In this document: positions 58,031 through 64,000 of the stretch, in pieces
Layout: every line of letters begins with the position of its first letter
How positions within the stretch are numbered: the stretch's first letter is position 1
Origin: Loripinus fragilis
Lineage: Eukaryota; Mollusca; Bivalvia; Lucinida; Lucinidae
Assembly (NCBI GenBank): GCA_964019695.1
Contig: OZ026524.1
Span: 25,212,164-25,276,163 of the forward strand
DNA length: 64,000 nucleotides
Direction: 5' to 3'
Notes under the pieces: generated by a model
What the model was told of the DNA's origin: nothing
Database searches by the model: none
What the model saw: only the letters and a program-made list of their open reading frames with translations
Made by a program: the position numbers and the translations under genes

Positions 58031-61000
58031 TATGAGAAACTGCAAATGCTATCCTTCAGGCACTTAGTTGGAATTCATGCAACTGTCAAAAAGATAGGTA
58101 GTTACATGTAAATGTTTTAATTGTGGGCGATTATGCTTCGATTGTTTACCGGTATAATTTGAGCAAAAATATTTAAAAATGCCAGTTTAGTATGTTTAAA
58201 AAAGCAGTACTAAATCATGATATCAATGAGCTAATTTGCATAAATAATGGTACATAGACCTAAGAGTGGATCAGACTTTTGATTGGAAAGAATCCTTTCA
58301 GTGGAAGATCACCACAAACTGAGACTGGGTTACTTTTCTTTTCAATTGCTAGATTTTTTAGCACAAAAAATAGGTAATTAATACTCACGAATATTTAATT
58401 AGCTAATTTGCATATTGAAGCCTTGGTAGAAAGTGTAACGATGGAGCTTTAATTTTGTAGGTCTTATGTAGAATAAAAAGTTTGAAATGAATAATTTAAA
58501 ACATGTGCATACTACAAAACTGATATGTGAAGATTTATATAAAGTATTTGTAAATGAATATTCATGAATATGCTAACGACTGCAGTACATTTATGGTGAT
58601 TTATTGTATGGCTAAGTCTATGCTTTAGGTATATATCACTTTTGACATTCTACATTGACCAGAGGTTAAGATATGCTTAACTTAAATGTAATTTACTGAT
58701 TTTTATGGCCATAAAATTAGAACTTGTTAATATTCATAAATATGCAAATCAATTAATTTGCATATTTAATTTTTTATACTATACAACAATGCTGTAGCTT
58801 TAATTTGATACCAAATTTGTCGTTCTACGATGACTAGAAACTGAGATATGATCAATTATCCACATCACTCCCCAACGAAATGTCGGCCATTTTGTTTTTG
58901 GGCGGCCAATTTGAAAATGGCCGAATTTGAAGTGGCCAGGAATCGTTTTTAAATGCGTGGGATGTAATGAAGATATGGTGAAATTTTCATGCTTGTATCT
59001 TCAAGTGAAGTATTTTCTCAGTATCCCGCTCCACTACGTTTGCTATGTCTTTGTGGGCATCTGTTTAAATGTGCTTTGTGGTCACCTGCTGGGAAAGGGC
59101 TGACATCTTGGCTCTCGTTTGTGGTGTCTAACTGTGAGTTTGTAACTTTCCCATTGGTATCCTGGGTCGGGTGTGGTACTTGATTGTATCCACTCCTGAT
59201 CTTTGCACCCTTACTAACTTTGATATGCTTACATATTTTCTTATCCCATTGGTATTACTTAACTTACTTTTCGCACTGGTCGGACTACTCTTTCTCATCT
59301 CATTAATCTGAATTATCTTACTTTTTTCATTTGTCTTACTTATCTCACTTGATTTGCCTATAATACTTATCCCATTGGTCTTACCTAACTTACTTATCTC
59401 ATTGGTCAGAATGTTCTTAGTTAAAATTATTGGTCTTACCTATCTTACTTATCTAACTTGACTTACTTATCTTACTTACTTCGTTGGTCTTATTTTACTT
59501 ACTTATCTCACTCGATATATATTCTCATCCACTTGGTCTTACTTATCTCACTTGATTTGCTTATATTTCTTTTCCCATTCGTCGTACTTAATTTACTGTT
59601 CTAACTGGTCCGACTTCTCTTTCTCAACTCACTATCTTACTTATCCTACTTAAATCAGTTGTCTTACTTATCTTGCTTATCTCACTCGACTTTCTTATCT
59701 TACTTATATCATTGGTCTTACTTATCTTACTTATCTCACTTGATTTGCCTATATTTCTTATTCCTATTGGTCTTACTTTATTTACTTATCTCACTTTTTG
59801 GAGGTGTCTCACTAAATATCATGGGTCTAACTTATCATTCTTATTTCACTTGACTTACTTATCTTACTTACTTTGTTGTTCCTCTTTACTTACTTATCTC
59901 ACTCGACTTACTTATATTACTTACTTTATTGGTCTTACTTGTCTTACTTATCTTACTTGATTTACACATATTTCTTATCCCATTGGTCTTACTGAACTTA
60001 CTTATCTCACTGGTCGAAAGTCTCTTACTTGATACCATTAATCTTATTTACATTACTTATCTCACTTGACATAATTATATTACTAACTTCGGTGGTCTTA
60101 CTTTACTTACTTATCTCACAGGAATACTTATTTTACTTATTTTATAGGCCTTAATTATCTTACTTATCTCACTTGATTTGCATATATTTCTTATCACATT
60201 GGTCTTACATAATTTTCTTAATTTACTGGTCCGAAGTGTCTTAATATCATTGGTCTTACTTATTAAATATGATTTGCCTATATTTCTTATCCCATTGTTC
60301 TTACTTAAATTTCTTTTTTTTTACTTGTCAGACTTCTCTTTCTCATCTTATTAATCTTAATTACTTATCTATCTTATATCATTGGTCTTACTTAACTTAC
60401 TTATCTCACTCGACTTAATTATCTAACATATTTCCTTATTTTTACTTATCTTACTTATGCCACTAGATTTGCTTAAATTGTCTTATCCCATTGGTCTTAC
60501 TAAACTTACTTATCTCACAGGTCTGACTTTCTCTATTTTATCTAATTAAGTCAGCTTAACTTACTTATTTCATTAGTTTTACTTATCTAACTTATCTCAC
60601 TTTATTTGCTTATGTTTCTTATACCATTGGTCTTACTAATAACTTATCTTACTTGTTGGAAGTCTCTTGCTTAATATCATTTGTCTAACTTATCTTATTT
60701 ACTCTCTTGATTTACATAGATTACTTTCTTCGTTGGTCTTACTTTACTCACTTATCTCACTCAATTTACTGATCTTTGTTAATTTATTGGACTTACTTAT
60801 CTTACTCAACTAACTTGATTTACATATATTTCTTATCTCATTGGTCTTTCATAACTTTCTTATCTCACTGGTCGTAAGTCTATTTATTAATATCATTGGT
60901 CTTACTTATATTACTTGATTACTTATCTTACTTACTTCGTTGGTCTTACTTAGCTTACTTATCTCACTCGACCTTCTTATCTTCCTTCTTTCATTGTTAT

Positions 61001-62964
61001 TACTTATCTTATTTATCTCACTTGATTATCTTATATTTCTTATCCCATTGGTCTTACTGAACTTACTTATCTCACTGGCCAGACTTCTCTTTCTCATTTC
61101 ATATTTCTAATTAATCTAACTTATATCACAGTTCAAACTTATCTTACTTATGTTACTAGACTAACTTATCTTAGTAATTTCATAGGCCTAACTGATTTTA
61201 CTTCCCACGTTGGTCTTACTAAGCTTACTTATCTCACTTGAATTAATTATCTTACCTATTCGATTGGTATCACTTATCTTTAGTATCTCACTCGACTTAC
61301 TTATTTCATTGGTCTAACTTATCTTACTTGTATCACTTGATTTGCTTATATTTCCCATGTCATTAGTCTTACATAACTTATCTCATTGGTCTGATTTCTC
61401 TTTCTTATCTCATAAATCTTATCTTACTTATCGTTTCTTACTTATCTCACTTGATTTGCTTATCACACTTACTTCTTTGGTCTTACTTAACTTACTTATC
61501 TCACTCGACTTACTTTTCCTTCTTCTTTCCCTGATCTTACTTATCTTACTTGATATTCTTATATTTCTTATTCCATTGGTATTACTTAACTTACTTATCT
61601 CACTGTTCTGAATTTTCAATGTTATCTCATTAATCTTACTTATCTTACTTATTTCATTTGTCTTACTTATCTAACTTATCTGACTTGAGTTGCCTATATT
61701 TCCTATCCCATTGGTCTTACTTAACTTAATTATCTTACTGCTCAGAAGTCTCTTACTAAATATCAATGGTCTAACTTATCTTACTTATATCATTGGTCTT
61801 ACTTATCTTACTTATCTCACTCGAATTACTTATCTTACTAATTTCATTTTCTTACTTATCTTATTACTTATCTCATTTGATTTGATTATATTTCTAAACC
61901 CATTGGTCTTACTTTTACTTTACTGTCTTATCTCACTGGTCGGGAGTATCTTACTCATATCATTGTTCTTACTTATCTTACTCATTTCACTAGATTTGCT
62001 TATATATCTTATCCAATTGGTCTTACTTATCATTCTTATCTAAATTGTGGAAAATCTCTTACTTAATATCATTGGTCTTACTTATCTTACCTATCTAGCT
62101 CGATTTCCCTATCTAGCTCGTTTCGTTGGGCATAATTATCTTACTTATCTCACTTGATATGCTTATATTTCTTACAACTTTGGTCTTACATAACTTACTC
62201 ATTTCACTGTTCAGACTTCCTTTCTCATCTCATATTCATACTTATCTTACTCATATCATTGGTCTTACTTAACTAACTTATCTCACTTGATTTGCCAATA
62301 TTTCTTATCCCATTGGTCTTACTTAATTTACTTATCTCACTGGCCTGAAGTCTCTTACTTAATATCATTGGTCTTACGTATCTTACTTGTCTAACTCGAC
62401 TTACTTATCTAACTCCTTTCATTGTTTTTACTTATCTTACTGATCTCACTTGATTTGCTCATATTTCCTATCACATTGGTCTTAACATACTTATATCGCT
62501 GGTCAGACTTCTCTTTGTATCCTATAATCGTACTTATCTTACTTATCTAACTTATAGCATTGGTCTAACTTATCATACTTATCCCTTTTGTCTTACTTAA
62601 CTTACTTATTTTTCTTCTATCACTGGTCGGAAGTCTCTTGCTTAATACCATAAGTCTTAGATATCTTGCTTATCTCACTTGACTTACTTATCTTACTTAC
62701 TTCGTTGGTCTTACTTAACTTAATTATCTCACTCAACTCAATTATCTTACTTATTGAATTGGTGTTACTTATCTTAATTATCTCACTTAATTTACTTATA
62801 TACTCAAACAAAAAAGATACGTCCGATTTTCATGGTAATGTATTAGTCCGGTAGAAAACGAAAATGACCTGGAACTTGATTTTAAAGTTTTTTTCTTTGT
62901 TGATTCTTGTTGTTGAGGCATTGTAATTGATGAATCCAACTGATGCCACTCTGGCATCATTGAG

Positions 62965-63660
62965 CGTTTTGAAATATTCAAGATGGCGTCCAAGATGGCC
63001 GTCAATTAGGCTCCTAGACCTATATGACCAACATACTCGATCAAAAGCATTTTAATTTTGACCTTTTATGGATGTTTCAGAGGCTAAATGTTACAACGAA
63101 TTAAAACGGAACATTGTTTTGATTCAGAAGGTTGAAATATTAAAGATGGCGTCCAAGATGGCCGTCAGTTAGCATTCTAGGACCTACATGTATATGACCA
63201 ACATACTCGATGAAACACTTTAGTTTTGACAGTTTATGGATGTTTAGAGGCTAAATGATACGAATGATCAAATAAGAACATGGTTTTGATTCAGAACGTT
63301 GAAATTTAAAGATGGCGTCCAAGATGGCCGTCAGTTAGGTTCCTAAGACCTAACTCACTAAAAAAAACTCGATATAAAGCATTTTAGTTTTGACTTTTTA
63401 TCGATGTTTAGAGGCCTAATAATACAAACGATAAAAATGAAGCATTCATAGGTTTGGTTCACAAGGTTGAAATAGTAAAGATGGTGTCCAAGATGGCCGC
63501 CATTTAAAGCAAAACTCAACCTGAAATCAAATTCGCAGTTAGTAACTACTTCCGATAGTTTTCGGTTGTATTTGGAGAAGTTGACTGGCATGTTATTGCT
63601 GTTTTTCAGCGTTGTAAAATATTTAAGATGACGTTCAAGATGGCAGCAATAGCAGGGTGG
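62965..63660 (+). repeat. ~165-bp tandem repeat, five copies
   Basis: AAGATGGCGTCCAAGATGGC recurs at about 62981, 63145 and 63310, with diverged forms at 63478 (GGTGTCCAAGATGGCCGCC) and 63628 (GACGTTCAAGATGGCAGCA). Between them come GACCAACATACTCGAT, TTTTAGTTTTGAC, TTTATGGATGTTTAGAGGCTAAA and TGGTTTTGATTCAGAA. No reading frame is kept across units. Confidence 0.85.
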
Positions 63661-64000
63661 GGAATCACATGGTTTTTGCTATGATACACTCTTATTTTTC
63701 GCAATGGTAATGTTTTAGTCTTTGTTCTGAGAATCGTATCCATCAATCTATGCACAATACATTTTCCATACCACTTTTGGTCAGATCTGATAATACCATA
63801 ATATCATATTATTCTCATTAATAAAGATTCCTACTTTGGGAAAACATTCCTTCAAAAATGAAGTGATAAATGGCTGGGTATACTGAACAGACGATATCAC
63901 TTAACACTTTGTGACAGTGTTTGATCAAAGTACAAACCTTTTTTGAATCAATGTGCAGAAAAAAGTCGGCTGGACAGATGGCTCAAAATTACCAAAACAA
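63661..64000. other. Non-coding end of window
   Basis: No gene or repeat was recognised. Confidence 0.35.

Larger units (their letters stand above)
54603..59035. mobile_element. 4.4-kb DNA-transposon-like element with long TIRs
   Basis: The inner TIR blocks AAATACTTCACTTGATGATA, CAAGCAGGAAATTTACACCA and AAAACGATTCCTGGCCACTT at the left are matched inversely at the right (58900-59020, for example AAGTGGCCAGGAATCGTTTT). The arms are over 100 bp and about 80-85% alike by eye. The junctions give a possible 5-bp duplication, ATGTT at 54598 and ACGTT at 59036. The interior holds a decayed ORF (55620-57760), a family B piece, two family A pieces and 1 kb of AT-rich sequence with ATTTGCATA words. 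Confidence 0.75.
54170..59215 (+). repeat. Family A copy split by a 4.4-kb transposon
   Basis: The left part (54170-54602) starts in sequence equivalent to the end of the RT-like frame (GTCGGACTTCAGACTCTGTG) and runs to TTCTGTCTTATGTT. The right part (59036-59215) resumes with TTTGCTATGTCTTTGTGGGC and ends TGATCTTTGCACCCTTACTA. The unbroken copy at 21.7 kb shows these two parts are adjacent in an intact element. Confidence 0.85.
49575..62815 (+). repeat. Large satellite-like array of CTTACTTATC words (~54-bp monomers, ~215-bp higher-order unit)
   Basis: Monomers follow the plan TTGGTCTTACTTATCTTACT, TATCTCACT, then GACTTACTTATCTTACTTAT. A marker monomer with GATTTGCTTATATTTCTTAT and CCCATTGGTC recurs about every 210-215 bp (for example near 49.80, 50.01 and 50.22 kb). 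It is followed by a variant with ACTGGTCGGAAGTCTCTTAC or GACTTCTCTTTCTCATC. Copies are well diverged. Insertions: TIR element 50515-51422, family A at 51920-52170, and the composite at 54170-59215. The leucine/isoleucine-rich open frames here are translations of the repeat and are not genes. Confidence 0.9.

Noticed and set aside
50004..62043. Many Leu/Ile/Ser-rich open frames of 60-140 codons that look like membrane proteins
   Set aside because: They follow the CTTACTTATC repeat in every frame without start, splice or composition support.
49575..62815. CRISPR-like array
   Set aside because: Repeats are contiguous and degenerate, without regular unique spacers, and the DNA is eukaryotic.

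Overview
This window reads as intron-rich, repeat-rich, AT-rich eukaryotic DNA. Intact long reading frames are almost absent. Apparent exons have GT/AG borders. The repeats include tRNA-derived SINEs, many inverted-repeat elements, Penelope-like and non-LTR remnants, and long tandem arrays. I infer a lophotrochozoan animal, most likely a bivalve mollusc of the Dreissena type, from the repeat families and from a carbohydrate-sulfotransferase exon. The species is an inference and was not tested.

The one confident protein-coding feature is the last exon of a Golgi carbohydrate sulfotransferase at 27144-27820 (+). It carries the 3'-phosphate-binding motif of the family. Two upstream candidate exons, 9658-9767 and 24183-24218, have matching phase-1 junctions and could belong to the same gene. 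If so, introns of about 14 kb and 3 kb hold most of the repeats between 9.7 and 27 kb. Three weaker exon candidates lie at 12503-12746 (+), 41188-41300 (+) and 43418-43608 (-).

Layout. 0-9.5 kb: small inverted-repeat elements and copies of two related LINE-like 3' regions (here called A and B). 9.6-27.8 kb: the presumed sulfotransferase gene, with SINEs, a compound microsatellite with an exact 130-bp duplication (13.1-14.2 kb), a 560-bp TIR element with a target-site duplication, an RT-like fragment joined to an A tail (20.9-21.9 kb), and a dimeric 126-bp minisatellite (25.3-27.1 kb). 28-45 kb: a decayed Cys-rich transposon ORF (-), a 30-bp minisatellite, TTAA-flanked MITEs, a Tc1/mariner pseudogene, a SINE with a perfect 14-bp duplication, a long (AT)n/(GA)n tract, Penelope-like GIY-YIG fragments in both orientations, a foldback element nested in a MITE, and a LINE RT tail. 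45-48.5 kb: AT-rich sequence with nothing recognisable.

49.6-62.8 kb is one large satellite-like array built on CTTACTTATC-type words, with monomers near 54 bp in higher-order units of about 215 bp. It contains several transposon insertions. One is a 4.4-kb TIR element sitting inside a family-A copy, and it carries a decayed ORF of a transposon-associated family. Family A ends in a CTTACTTA tail that runs straight into satellite sequence, so the array may have grown from a LINE tail. The window ends with five copies of a ~165-bp tandem repeat rich in AAGATGGC words (62.97-63.66 kb).

Most reading frames over 60 codons are chance products of these repeats and are not annotated. Family letters (A-J) are labels made up here. 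Copy boundaries are by eye and may be off by tens of bases.
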